From positions 1 through 10,283 of the forward strand of contig JALNYP010000097.1 of the NCBI GenBank assembly GCA_023229795.1: DNA of 10,283 nucleotides, in the 5' to 3' direction. The notes under the pieces were generated by a model, which had not been told where the DNA came from, did no database searches, and saw only the letters and a program-made list of their open reading frames with translations. Every line of letters begins with the position of its first letter. The stretch's first letter is position 1. The DNA comes from Syntrophobacterales bacterium. Its GTDB lineage: Bacteria; Desulfobacterota; Desulfobaccia; Desulfobaccales; 0-14-0-80-60-11. Below, in pieces: positions 1-5,351 of this stretch. The translations under genes and the position numbers were made by a program.

Positions 1-238
1 TTCGCTCTCATAGATTTTGATTAACCTGAGCGCCGGCTAGAAATGGCCCGCCGACGCTAAAACACCAACATGAAATCACGACTTTCTGGATGAGAACTAA
101 CTAGATGGAGATGCCATGGGTCATGGTTGGGGCGCCCAGCCCGGCGCCCCGCATCATTGTCGGATATCTCCCCTTTTACGGGTAAATACGTAGTCGCCGC
201 TCTTTTCTCTTACCGATAACGCATTTGTATCAGTTTCA
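1..238. other. Gene-poor left edge with one GC-rich hairpin
   Basis: I see no convincing gene here. The short reading frames lack a usable ribosome binding site: the one starting at 111 would be 24 codons, and its GGAG touches the start codon. A hairpin with an 8-bp perfect stem (129-136 with 143-150, GGGGCGCC/GGCGCCCC, 6-nt loop) sits downstream of the minus-strand SpoIIAA-like gene. It has no T-run on either side, so I do not call it a terminator with any strength. Confidence 0.4.
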
Positions 239-631
239 CTAATCGACAGTATATTGCCGCAGCGCGTCTTTCCCCTGGAGCCACTCCCAGGCCTCGGCCA
301 GTTGCTCTCTCAGCATGGTCCTCACTTCCCCCGGCATGAAACGGGCGAAGATCCTGGTCACCACCTCCGCCCACCGGGGCGCGCCCACCACCGCGATCTT
401 CTCGAAATCGCGCTGATGTTTCCAGTCCACCTTCAGATCTTCCCACAGCGCCCCCACGCTCCAACCCTCAAAATCCGGGTCCAGATAAAAGAGCAGCCGG
501 ACCTTGCCGTGTTCCTGCAAAATCGCCTCCAACCGGGGGATAAAAACTTCCTGGTAGTCCCGGTCCGTGAGTTTGCCGCGGGCCCGGACCCAGAGGATAT
601 TGCCCCGGCTTTCCGGTAAAATCTCCAGCAT
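239..631 (-). CDS. SpoIIAA-like (STAS-fold) family protein
   Basis: A 130-residue soluble protein resembling the SpoIIAA-like/STAS-related family (DUF3478). These are small single-domain proteins related to anti-sigma-factor antagonists and lipid-binding SpoIIAA-like proteins; their biochemical role is mostly unknown. The N-terminus (MLEILPESRGNILWVRARGK, then LTDRDY) and the middle segment, with a WSVGALWEDLKVDWKH stretch, fit the family's pattern of an opening strand, a 'D-Y' helix start and a conserved helix after an 'LDPDFEGW' turn. The start is supported by GAGGTG (minus-strand complement of 636-641) 4 nt before the ATG. No signal peptide or membrane segment is seen. It lies 39 nt after the toxin gene on the same strand and could be co-transcribed with the toxin-antitoxin pair, but it is not a known partner of such modules. 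Family assignment is fairly sure; function is not. Confidence 0.75.
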   Translation of the reverse strand: MLEILPESRGNILWVRARGKLTDRDYQEVFIPRLEAILQEHGKVRLLFYLDPDFEGWSVGALWEDLKVDWKHQRDFEKIAVVGAPRWAEVVTRIFARFMPGEVRTMLREQLAEAWEWLQGKDALRQYTVD

Positions 632-670
632 GATGCACCTCGCAACTGGTGAGGCTGTCGCCTTCCCGCC

Positions 671-928
671 TCAAGGGGTTCGCAAAATATCATGGGTGCC
701 CAGCCTTCTGAGAATGCAGCTCTCACCCTCTATTTGAAAAGTAAAACGATATCCCCTGTTGATCCGGCCCTCCCAAATATCGCGCGGGTCCTGCATTTTT
801 TTAATGGCCAGTGAGGGGTGGCGCGGGTTCCCCATAAACAGCCGCAGTTTCTGGTCCACGGTCTTCTGCAGATGCTCCGGGAGGCCCTGATAATCCCGGA
901 TAAAACTGTGCGTGAACAAAATCCTCAT
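671..928 (-). CDS. RelE/ParE superfamily toxin of a type II toxin-antitoxin pair
   Basis: An 85-residue basic protein with the RelE/ParE toxin layout. An N-terminal strand is followed by an 'F-x-x-x-Y-x-x-LP' helix (residues 9-17) and a second helix with the 'NPRHPSL' turn (34-40). Next comes a core strand pair 'IWEGRINRGYRFTF' (51-64) and a terminal strand ending 'LGTHDILR' (76-83). Family members either cleave mRNA on the ribosome (RelE, YafQ, HigB) or poison gyrase (ParE). The Arg-rich core (R55, R58, R61) and the near-terminal His79 resemble the RNase members, but that is inference. Its start codon overlaps the antitoxin stop by 4 nt (ATGA), indicating translational coupling. The length is normal for the family and nothing looks broken. 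Confidence 0.82.
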   Translation of the reverse strand: MRILFTHSFIRDYQGLPEHLQKTVDQKLRLFMGNPRHPSLAIKKMQDPRDIWEGRINRGYRFTFQIEGESCILRRLGTHDILRTP

Positions 929-1209
929 GCCGGATTGGTCTTCAGGGCCTTGAGCGCGTCTTCAGCGTTTTCGAAGGGACCCGCCACCTTCCCCGCAGCA
1001 ATATCCCGGTCCGCGGCCGCCTCTTTTTCCTGCCATTCCTTGGTGAAAAAATATTCCTGGTCAGGGTGCACCACTTTCACCGGCCGGATCACCAGAGTGC
1101 CGTCCTGGATATCCACCTCCAGGTAATCCCCCACGTCCATCCGAATAATTTTTCTCAAGTTTTGAGGAATAGTGATTTGAAAGTTCTTTTTCACCTTTAC
1201 CAGTTCCAT
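925..1209 (-). CDS. AbrB/MazE/SpoVT-fold antitoxin and autoregulator
   Basis: A protein of about 94 residues whose first ~45 residues form a swapped-hairpin AbrB DNA-binding domain: 'VKVKKNFQITIPQNLRK' followed by 'MDVGDYLEVDIQDGTLVIRPV'. The C-terminal half is acidic and Ala-rich, as expected for a flexible toxin-binding tail. A GTG at 1218 would add three residues. I prefer the ATG at 1209 because a GGGG-containing ribosome-binding-like sequence lies 8 nt upstream and family members usually begin just before the 'VKV' strand. It precedes and overlaps the RelE-like toxin by 4 nt, the standard antitoxin-first order. Such antitoxins normally neutralise the toxin and repress their own promoter; the repeat at 1264-1290 is a candidate operator. 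AbrB-type antitoxins more often pair with MazF or PIN toxins, so this pairing is a mixed one. Confidence 0.83.
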   Translation of the reverse strand: MELVKVKKNFQITIPQNLRKIIRMDVGDYLEVDIQDGTLVIRPVKVVHPDQEYFFTKEWQEKEAAADRDIAAGKVAGPFENAEDALKALKTNPA

Positions 1210-1245
1210 ATCGCACACCCCGCCCTTGGCCGGCGCCAGGAGCCT

Positions 1246-1274
1246 TTGAATTTTCTAAAATACTAAATTATAAA
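1246..1274 (+). promoter_or_regulatory. Sigma-70-type promoter candidate for trpB2
   Basis: TTGAAT (1246-1251), a 17-nt spacer and TATAAA (1269-1274) give five of six matches to the vegetative consensus at each box. Transcription would begin near 1281 and leave a leader of about 150 nt before the preferred trpB2 start. The -10 box overlaps the first copy of the AT-rich repeat, so antitoxin binding could also affect this promoter. Confidence 0.5.
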
Positions 1275-1290
1275 AATCATAAATTATAAA
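1264..1290. promoter_or_regulatory. AT-rich direct repeat, candidate antitoxin operator
   Basis: Two perfect copies of TAAATTATAAA at 1264-1274 and 1280-1290, starts 16 bp apart, lie in the short region between the divergent toxin-antitoxin operon and trpB2. Each copy contains the palindrome TTATAA, and read on the minus strand each offers a TATAAT-like -10. AbrB-type antitoxins commonly bind AT-rich repeats at their own promoter, which would make this an autoregulatory site. That is inference from position and composition. Confidence 0.45.
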
Positions 1291-1431
1291 TAAGATACCA
1301 TAGTGGCGCCAAATCTGTCAATTACTCGAGCCGGAGCGCCCCAACCTTGCCCCGAGGAAAATATTTGGATAGCCCAAAGGCCTGTGGTAACATCGACAAA
1401 ATATCTAGAGATGAAGGAGCATTTGCTATAC

Positions 1432-2796
1432 ATGGACTCTTATAAAATACATCTGAGCGAAAGTGAAATGCCCCAGGAGTGGTACAATATCATTCCCGAT
1501 CTGCCGTCCCCGATGCCGCCTTACCTGCACCCGGCCACCGGCGAGCCCATCACCCCAGCCGACCTGGCCCCCATCTTCCCCATGGCCCTGATCGAGCAGG
1601 AGGTCAGCCCGGAGCGCTGGATTCCCATCCCCGACGAGGTCCGGCGCATCTATCAGTTATGGCGGCCCAGCCCCCTGCACCGGGCCTATAACCTCGAGGC
1701 GGCCCTGAAGACCCCGGCCCGCATCTACTACAAGAACGAGTCCGTCAGCCCCGCGGGCAGCCACAAGCCCAACACCGCGGTGGCCCAGGCCTACTATAAC
1801 AAAGCGGCAGGCATCAAACGGTTGTCCACCGAGACCGGCGCCGGCCAGTGGGGCTGCGCCCTGTCGCTGGCCTGCAACTTCTTCGACATGGAATGCACCG
1901 TCTATATGGTCAAGGTGAGCTATCACCAGAAGCCTTACCGCCGGTCGCTGATGCACATCTGGGGGGCCAGCGTCTATCCCTCCCCCACGGACCGCACCCA
2001 AGCCGGCCGGGGCATCCTGGCCCAAGACCCGGAGACCTCCGGCAGCCTGGGCATGGCCATTTCCGAAGCGGTGGAGGACGCCGCTACCCATGACGACACC
2101 AATTATGCCCTGGGGAGCGTCCTCAATCACGTGATGCTGCACCAGACCATCATAGGGCTGGAGACCCAAAAGCAGTTGGCCCTGGCCGGGGAGTCCCCGG
2201 ATATGCTCATCGGCTGCGTCGGCGGCGGCAGCAACTTCGCGGGCTTCTGCTTTCCGTTCGTGCCGGACAAGCTCAAGGGCAAGGACCTGCGCTTGATCGC
2301 GGTGGAGCCCACCGCCTGCCCCACCCTGACCAAGGGCGCCTATACCTATGATTTTGGGGACACCGCCGGCCTCACCCCTCTGATTATGATGTATACTCTG
2401 GGCCATGGTTTCGTGCCGTCGGGCATCCACGCCGGGGGCCTGCGCTACCACGGCGACGCCCCGCTGCTCTGCCAGTTGGTGCACGAGAAGGTGATCGAGG
2501 CCCGGGCCTATCCCCAGAATCCGGTCTTTGAGGCGGCCCGCCTCTTCGCCGAAACCGAGGGCATCATCCCCGCCCCGGAGACCGCGCACGCCATCAAGGC
2601 CGCGGTGGATGAAGCTATAATCTGCAAAGAGACCAAGCAGGCCAAGTGCATTGTGCTGAATTTTTCGGGCCACGGCCACTTCGATCTGGCGGCCTATGAC
2701 GGCTTCCTGGAAGGCCAGCTCAAGGATATCGAACTCGACCCGGAGGAGATGATCAAGAAAGCTTTGGCCAATCTACCTAAGATCGAGAAAAAGTAA
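1432..2796 (+). CDS. trpB: Tryptophan synthase beta chain-like PLP enzyme (TrpB2 type)
   Basis: A 454-residue pyridoxal-phosphate fold-II enzyme that condenses indole with serine to make tryptophan. From the chosen start the PLP lysine is K112 in 'GSHKPNTA'. The catalytic Glu is probably E134 in 'ETGAGQWG', the phosphate-binding glycine loop is 'GCVGGGSNF' (261-269), and the C-terminal 'SGHGHFD' (412-418) matches the family's closing motif. The long N-terminus ('EMPQEWYNIIPDLPSPMPP') and overall length mark the TrpB2 branch, which often acts without TrpA or as an indole-salvage enzyme; no trpA or other trp gene is adjacent. The frame is open back to a GTG at 1303 (497 aa), but residues before 1411 do not look conserved. 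AAGGAG at 1414-1419 favours ATG 1432, with ATG 1411 the alternative. A hairpin at 2824-2858 follows. Confidence 0.93.
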   Translation: MDSYKIHLSESEMPQEWYNIIPDLPSPMPPYLHPATGEPITPADLAPIFPMALIEQEVSPERWIPIPDEVRRIYQLWRPSPLHRAYNLEAALKTPARIYYKNESVSPAGSHKPNTAVAQAYYNKAAGIKRLSTETGAGQWGCALSLACNFFDMECTVYMVKVSYHQKPYRRSLMHIWGASVYPSPTDRTQAGRGILAQDPETSGSLGMAISEAVEDAATHDDTNYALGSVLNHVMLHQTIIGLETQKQLALAGESPDMLIGCVGGGSNFAGFCFPFVPDKLKGKDLRLIAVEPTACPTLTKGAYTYDFGDTAGLTPLIMMYTLGHGFVPSGIHAGGLRYHGDAPLLCQLVHEKVIEARAYPQNPVFEAARLFAETEGIIPAPETAHAIKAAVDEAIICKETKQAKCIVLNFSGHGHFDLAAYDGFLEGQLKDIELDPEEMIKKALANLPKIEKK

Positions 2797-2823
2797 CTGA
2801 TTGGTTGAAATCACTCATAAAGC

Positions 2824-2858
2824 CAGGCAGGGGCGGGTCTTAAACCCGCCCCTGCCTG
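2824..2858. terminator. 15-bp perfect GC-rich hairpin after trpB2
   Basis: CAGGCAGGGGCGGGT (2824-2838) pairs perfectly with 2844-2858 across the 5-nt loop CTTAA. It starts 28 nt after the trpB2 stop and is followed only by TTT, so it may act as a strong but T-poor terminator. It shares the GGGGCGG core with hairpins at 4815 and 7704 and may be a dispersed palindromic repeat. Confidence 0.65.
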
Positions 2859-2868
2859 TTTGGCCGCC

Positions 2869-2897
2869 TTGACAAGCCATTTCCCCAAACCTACTTT
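2869..2897 (+). promoter_or_regulatory. Promoter candidate for the small peptide gene
   Basis: A perfect -35 box TTGACA (2869-2874) is followed after 17 nt by TACTTT (2892-2897), a poor -10 with three of six consensus bases. It lies just after the trpB2 hairpin and about 34 nt before the peptide start codon, the right place for independent transcription of the peptide and maturase genes. Confidence 0.45.
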
Positions 2898-2930
2898 ACA
2901 ACAAACACACGGAAAGGAGGTGAAGGCGGG

Positions 2931-3029
2931 ATGAAGCCCAGCAAGGAAGTGTTGGCTAAGGAGGCGGCCTTTTGGGGTCAGGTCAAGAAAGTTGATCCCC
3001 GCAAGGTATGCCACAAATGAAAGGAATGA
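2931..3029 (+). CDS. Small selenopeptide candidate (Cys-x-x-Sec), probable radical SAM substrate
   Basis: A tiny gene with a near-perfect ribosome binding site (AAAGGAGGTGA, 2913-2923, AGGAGG ending 10 nt before ATG). It reads 29 codons to a UGA at 3018-3020. The peptide is Lys-rich and helix-prone at the N-terminus ('MKPSKEVLAKEAAFWG') and ends 'DPRKVCHK'. A SECIS-like hairpin lies 24 nt beyond this UGA to its loop. Reading the UGA as selenocysteine gives C27-H-K-U30-K-E, with the next UGA (3027-3029) as stop: a 32-residue peptide with the CxxU redox motif and a Sec two residues from the end. The N-terminal part would be a leader and the Cys/Sec tail a core modified by the radical SAM/SPASM enzyme next door. 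The existence of the gene is well supported by its ribosome binding site and position. Sec decoding rests on the hairpin and motif; the modification is inference. If not recoded, it is a 29-residue peptide ending CHK. Confidence 0.65.
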
Positions 3030-3034
3030 AAAAA

Positions 3035-3059
3035 TTGAGTTGCTGGTCTAGCAACTTGA
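3035..3059 (+). promoter_or_regulatory. Bacterial SECIS-like hairpin
   Basis: AGTTGCT (3038-3044) pairs perfectly with AGCAACT (3050-3056) around the loop GGTCT. Three more pairs below, two of them wobbles, extend the stem to 3035-3059. SelB recognises a short apical loop carrying GGU(C) in bacterial SECIS elements, as in E. coli fdhF, whose loop region also reads GGUCU. The loop starts 24 nt after the UGA at 3018 and 15 nt after the UGA at 3027. Bacterial SECIS loops usually lie about 16-37 nt downstream, so the first UGA fits better. The bulged U of the fdhF stem is absent. There is no T-run, so it is not a simple terminator. Confidence 0.6.
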
Positions 3060-3061
3060 CA

Positions 3062-3135
3062 AGGCGGATATGGCAAGGGAAGAGTGGCGCCGAAGCCAAG
3101 GTTGCGGCTCATCTTGCCATATCTGCTTGCTTTTT
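3062..3135 (+). terminator. Long hairpin with T5, terminator or attenuator before the maturase
   Basis: Bases 3062-3077 pair with 3113-3128 in a 16-bp stem with two G-U wobbles; its core, GATATGGCAAG/CTTGCCATATC, is 11 perfect pairs. The 35-nt apical region contains GGCGCC and can fold further. TTTTT follows at 3131-3135. Lying between the peptide gene and the maturase, it probably stops most transcripts, so that peptide mRNA exceeds maturase mRNA, a common arrangement in peptide-modification operons. A structured RNA with another role is possible. Confidence 0.6.
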
Positions 3136-3204
3136 AGAAATCCGTCTTTAGCCTGCCGCGCTCTTCATGTCGTGTTTTAGTTCCCTTCAAAAGAGCCCAA
3201 AACC

Positions 3205-4251
3205 ATGTCCGTTAGCCAGCCCTACGATTTTCTTATCCAGTGGCACCTTACCGAAGTCTGCAATCTGAGATGCGAGCACTGTTATCAGGAGGGCGGCCAG
3301 GTCCAGGAATTGTCCCTGGCCAAAATTTACCGGGTTATAGATGAAATCGGGGACATGCTGCAAGCGTGGCAGGAGAATTATGACCTGCATTTTAACTCTA
3401 GTTTTAACGTCACCGGGGGAGAGCCGTTTTTGCGGGCGGACTTGTTTAATATCCTGGCCAGAATGGCTGGCACCGGGTTCGAAATCTATCTGCTCTCCAA
3501 CGGCACCTGCATCACTGCGGATCAGGCTCGGCAAGTCGCAGCTTTGGGAGTGCAGGGCGTCCAGATCAGCCTGGAAGGCCCGGAGGAGGTTCACGAGCAG
3601 GTCAGAGGAAGGGGAAGTTTCGCCCCCGCGCTCGCCGGTATCCGGAACCTCCAGCAGGCCGGGGTGAAAGTTTCCCTGAATGCCACCATTTCCCGCCTGA
3701 ACGCCCCCTATTTCAGGGAACTGGTGGACCTGGCCGCCGGCTTGGGAGTTCCCCGGCTGGGATTTTCCCGCCTGGTGCCCTCGGGCCGGGGGCGGGCCTG
3801 GTTAGATCAGATGCTGACTACGGAGGAAGTGCGGCAGTTCTACGAAAATATTTTGGCGCTGCGAGTCCAGGGCCTGGAGATCGCCACCGGGGACCCCATG
3901 GCGGCCCAGATGCACACGCCCGCGCCGGCTGAGGATGAGTCCTTTCCGGCCGGAGGCTGCGCCGCGGGGGTCTCCGGGCTCACCATCCTGGCGGACGGCA
4001 CGGTGACGCCCTGCCGGCGGCTGCCCATCCCGCTGGGCAAAGTGGGAGAGGTGGCGCTGCGGGAGATTTGGGCCGCGTCCCCGGTCCTGGAGCAACTCCG
4101 GGATAAGAGCCGCTACCACGGGAAGTGCGGCTCTTGCCGAAGATGGTCGGCCTGCCGGGGCTGCCGGGCCATCGCCTCTGCGTACGCGCAATCCCAAGGG
4201 CATCCCGATTTTCTGGGCCCCGACCCCCAATGTTTTATTGAGGCGGATTAA
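3205..4251 (+). CDS. Radical SAM/SPASM peptide maturase
   Basis: A 348-residue cytoplasmic radical SAM enzyme. The 4Fe-4S/SAM motif is C19-x3-C23-x2-C26 ('CNLRCEHCYQ'), with the 'GGEP' SAM-binding motif at 71-74 and 'SLEG' at 122-125. The C-terminus is a SPASM domain with C252, C270 (in 'DGTVTPC'), C308, C311, C317, C320 ('CGSCRRWSACRGC') and C343. These are the seven cysteines needed for two auxiliary clusters. SPASM enzymes of this size mostly modify ribosomal peptides, forming thioether or carbon-carbon links or altering side chains. The neighbour 175 nt upstream is a tiny Cys/Sec peptide, the likely substrate. No PqqD-like recognition domain is present: the barrel begins almost at residue 1. 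The start has only a weak ribosome binding site (AGAG), in contrast to the strong one of the peptide gene, so expression is probably much lower. It may be related to the selenobiotic (SbtM) maturases I recall, but I could not check this. Confidence 0.9.
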   Translation: MSVSQPYDFLIQWHLTEVCNLRCEHCYQEGGQVQELSLAKIYRVIDEIGDMLQAWQENYDLHFNSSFNVTGGEPFLRADLFNILARMAGTGFEIYLLSNGTCITADQARQVAALGVQGVQISLEGPEEVHEQVRGRGSFAPALAGIRNLQQAGVKVSLNATISRLNAPYFRELVDLAAGLGVPRLGFSRLVPSGRGRAWLDQMLTTEEVRQFYENILALRVQGLEIATGDPMAAQMHTPAPAEDESFPAGGCAAGVSGLTILADGTVTPCRRLPIPLGKVGEVALREIWAASPVLEQLRDKSRYHGKCGSCRRWSACRGCRAIASAYAQSQGHPDFLGPDPQCFIEAD

Positions 4252-4268
4252 CGGAAAGGAGAACAAGC

Positions 4269-4784
4269 ATGGTCGAACGACCGGGAATCATCACCATGAA
4301 AGGCAATCCCCTGACCCTAATGGGCCGGGAAATCCAGGTGGGGGATCAGGCCCCGGACTGCGAGGTTATTGCCAACGATTTGAGCCCCTTCAAGCTCGCA
4401 TCGCTTCAGGGCCGGGTGGCCATCCTCAGTGCGGTGCCCTCCCTGGATACCCCTGTCTGCAATATCGAAACCCGCCGCTTTAACGAAGAGGCGGCCAAAC
4501 TGGGTGCCAACGTGGCCATCCTGACCATCAGCATGGATCTGCCCTTTGCCCAGAAGCGCTGGTGCGCCGCCGCGGGGGTGGAGCGGGTCAAGACCTACTC
4601 GGACCATCGGGACGCCGCCTTCGGCCTGGCCTACGGGGTCCTGATCAAAGAACTGCGCCTTCTGGCCCGGGCCGTGTTCGTGATAGATAAGGCCGGGGTG
4701 GTGCGTTATCTCGAACTCGTCAAAGAAGTGGCGAACGAACCGGACTACGACGCGATCTTACAGGCGGTAGCCCGGCTGGTCTGA
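4269..4784 (+). CDS. tpx: Thiol peroxidase, atypical 2-Cys peroxiredoxin
   Basis: A 171-residue Tpx-type peroxiredoxin that reduces hydrogen peroxide and organic peroxides in the cytoplasm using thioredoxin-like donors. The peroxidatic cysteine is C64 in 'VPSLDTPVC', with T61 at the conserved Thr position, and the resolving cysteine is C99 in 'KRWCAAAG', the spacing typical of E. coli Tpx. R134, in 'LLARAVFVID', is placed as the conserved catalytic arginine. The N-terminal 'MKGNPLTLMG' aligns with the family's 'GNPVTV' strand. The start is set by AAAGGAG at 4255-4261, 7 nt before the ATG. It begins only 17 nt after the maturase stop with no terminator between, so the two are almost certainly co-transcribed. 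That places a peroxide-scavenging enzyme with the selenopeptide system, a link worth testing. C31 is an extra cysteine of unknown role. Confidence 0.94.
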   Translation: MVERPGIITMKGNPLTLMGREIQVGDQAPDCEVIANDLSPFKLASLQGRVAILSAVPSLDTPVCNIETRRFNEEAAKLGANVAILTISMDLPFAQKRWCAAAGVERVKTYSDHRDAAFGLAYGVLIKELRLLARAVFVIDKAGVVRYLELVKEVANEPDYDAILQAVARLV

Positions 4785-4799
4785 TGAAGTCAAGGCTGG

Positions 4800-4813
4800 C
4801 GGAAAATTTTCCG
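4800..4813. repeat. 14-bp perfect palindrome in the convergent gap
   Basis: CGGAAAATTTTCCG lies 16 nt after the tpx stop, directly beside the GC-rich hairpin at 4815-4840. It could be part of a bidirectional terminator or a protein-binding site; the sequence alone does not decide. Confidence 0.4.
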
Positions 4814-4814
4814 T

Positions 4815-4840
4815 AGGGGCGGACCTGCGTGTCCGCCCTT
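4815..4840. terminator. GC-rich hairpin between convergent tpx and Nudix genes
   Basis: GGGCGGAC (4817-4824) pairs with GTCCGCCC (4831-4838) over a 6-nt loop, extended by a wobble and an A-T pair. It sits between two converging genes and slightly overlaps the Nudix stop codon at 4840. TTT follows on the plus strand. It probably terminates transcription from both sides, and its GGGGCGG core matches the hairpins at 2824 and 7704. Confidence 0.55.
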
Positions 4841-5316
4841 TACACGACAGGCAGCCAGGTTCCCTGCCGCTTCTGCTCCCAGGCCCGGCGGATGACGTCC
4901 GCGGTAAATTGCGGCAGGTCGAAGCCGGGCAACTCGCTCACGGGCACGAACCGGGCCGCGGTGATGTCCGAGCCGGCGGTCAACTCGCCGTCCAGATAGT
5001 CGCAGAGATAATCCACCAGCACATAGTGATAGGCGATACGGCCGTCGGAGTCGGGGAAGACGCGCTCCAGCACCGCACTGACGCCCAGGAGGGTCACGGT
5101 TAAGCCGGTCTCTTCCGCCAGTTCCCGGTGGATCGCGGCGGTCAGCGTCTCGCCCAGTTCCACCAGGCCGCCGGGCAGGCTCCAGGAGTTGATGGCCGGT
5201 TCCTGGCCCCGGCGCACCAACAGCACTTCGGCGTCCTTAAAGACCACGGCCCCGACCCCCACCAGGGGCTGATCGGGGTAGTGGCGTTTGATCGTGGAGT
5301 TTTGCGCAGCCGGCAT
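4840..5316 (-). CDS. Nudix hydrolase
   Basis: A 158-residue cytoplasmic enzyme with a complete Nudix box. G50-x5-E56-x7-R64-E65-L66-x-E68-E69-x-G71-L72 exactly matches GX5EX7REUXEEXGU, the helix-loop that binds divalent metal and cleaves a nucleoside diphosphate linked to another group X. The 'INSWSLPGG' before the box and 'ARFVPVSELP' near the end are typical of ADP-ribose/NADH-type or MutT-like members. Substrate cannot be told from sequence. The start ATG has only a weak GAG upstream. It is convergent with tpx and sits 35 nt downstream of the DUF3124 gene on the same strand, with a 12-bp palindrome (5333-5344) in that gap, so it may be separately controlled. It is full length with no missing catalytic residue. 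Confidence 0.93.
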   Translation of the reverse strand: MPAAQNSTIKRHYPDQPLVGVGAVVFKDAEVLLVRRGQEPAINSWSLPGGLVELGETLTAAIHRELAEETGLTVTLLGVSAVLERVFPDSDGRIAYHYVLVDYLCDYLDGELTAGSDITAARFVPVSELPGFDLPQFTADVIRRAWEQKRQGTWLPVV

Positions 5317-5332
5317 TTTCTCAACTTTGGAT

Positions 5333-5344
5333 AACCGTACGGTT
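5333..5344. repeat. 12-bp palindrome upstream of the Nudix gene
   Basis: AACCGTACGGTT is a perfect palindrome in the 35-nt gap between the DUF3124 stop and the Nudix start. It is too short and T-poor for a terminator; an operator is possible, but there is no second copy in the window to support one. Confidence 0.3.
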
Positions 5345-5351
5345 TCCCTGT

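Noticed and set aside
111..185. 24-codon plus-strand frame near the left edge
   Set aside because: GGAG directly abuts the start codon, there is no recognisable peptide, and a hairpin accounts for part of the region.
1303..1431. Extended N-terminus of trpB2 from a GTG start
   Set aside because: These codons carry no recognisable TrpB2 sequence. The family N-terminus fits a start at 1432, where an AAGGAG precedes the ATG.
1303..1431. Trp leader peptide attenuator before trpB2
   Set aside because: Only one Trp codon is seen in the leader frame and no alternative terminator/antiterminator pair could be drawn.
1657..2679. Long minus-strand frame of 340 codons opposite trpB2
   Set aside because: It is a shadow of a well-matched PLP enzyme in GC-rich DNA, with Gly/Ala/His-rich low-complexity content and no domain.
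3036..3059. The GGUCU hairpin as an ordinary terminator of the peptide gene
   Set aside because: It has no T-run after it, is only moderately GC-rich, and a better terminator-like hairpin with T5 follows at 3062-3135. The loop and distance fit a SECIS better.
5332..5345. Terminator for the DUF3124 gene at the AACCGTACGGTT palindrome
   Set aside because: No loop is left for folding into a hairpin and no T-run follows, so it is listed only as a palindrome.
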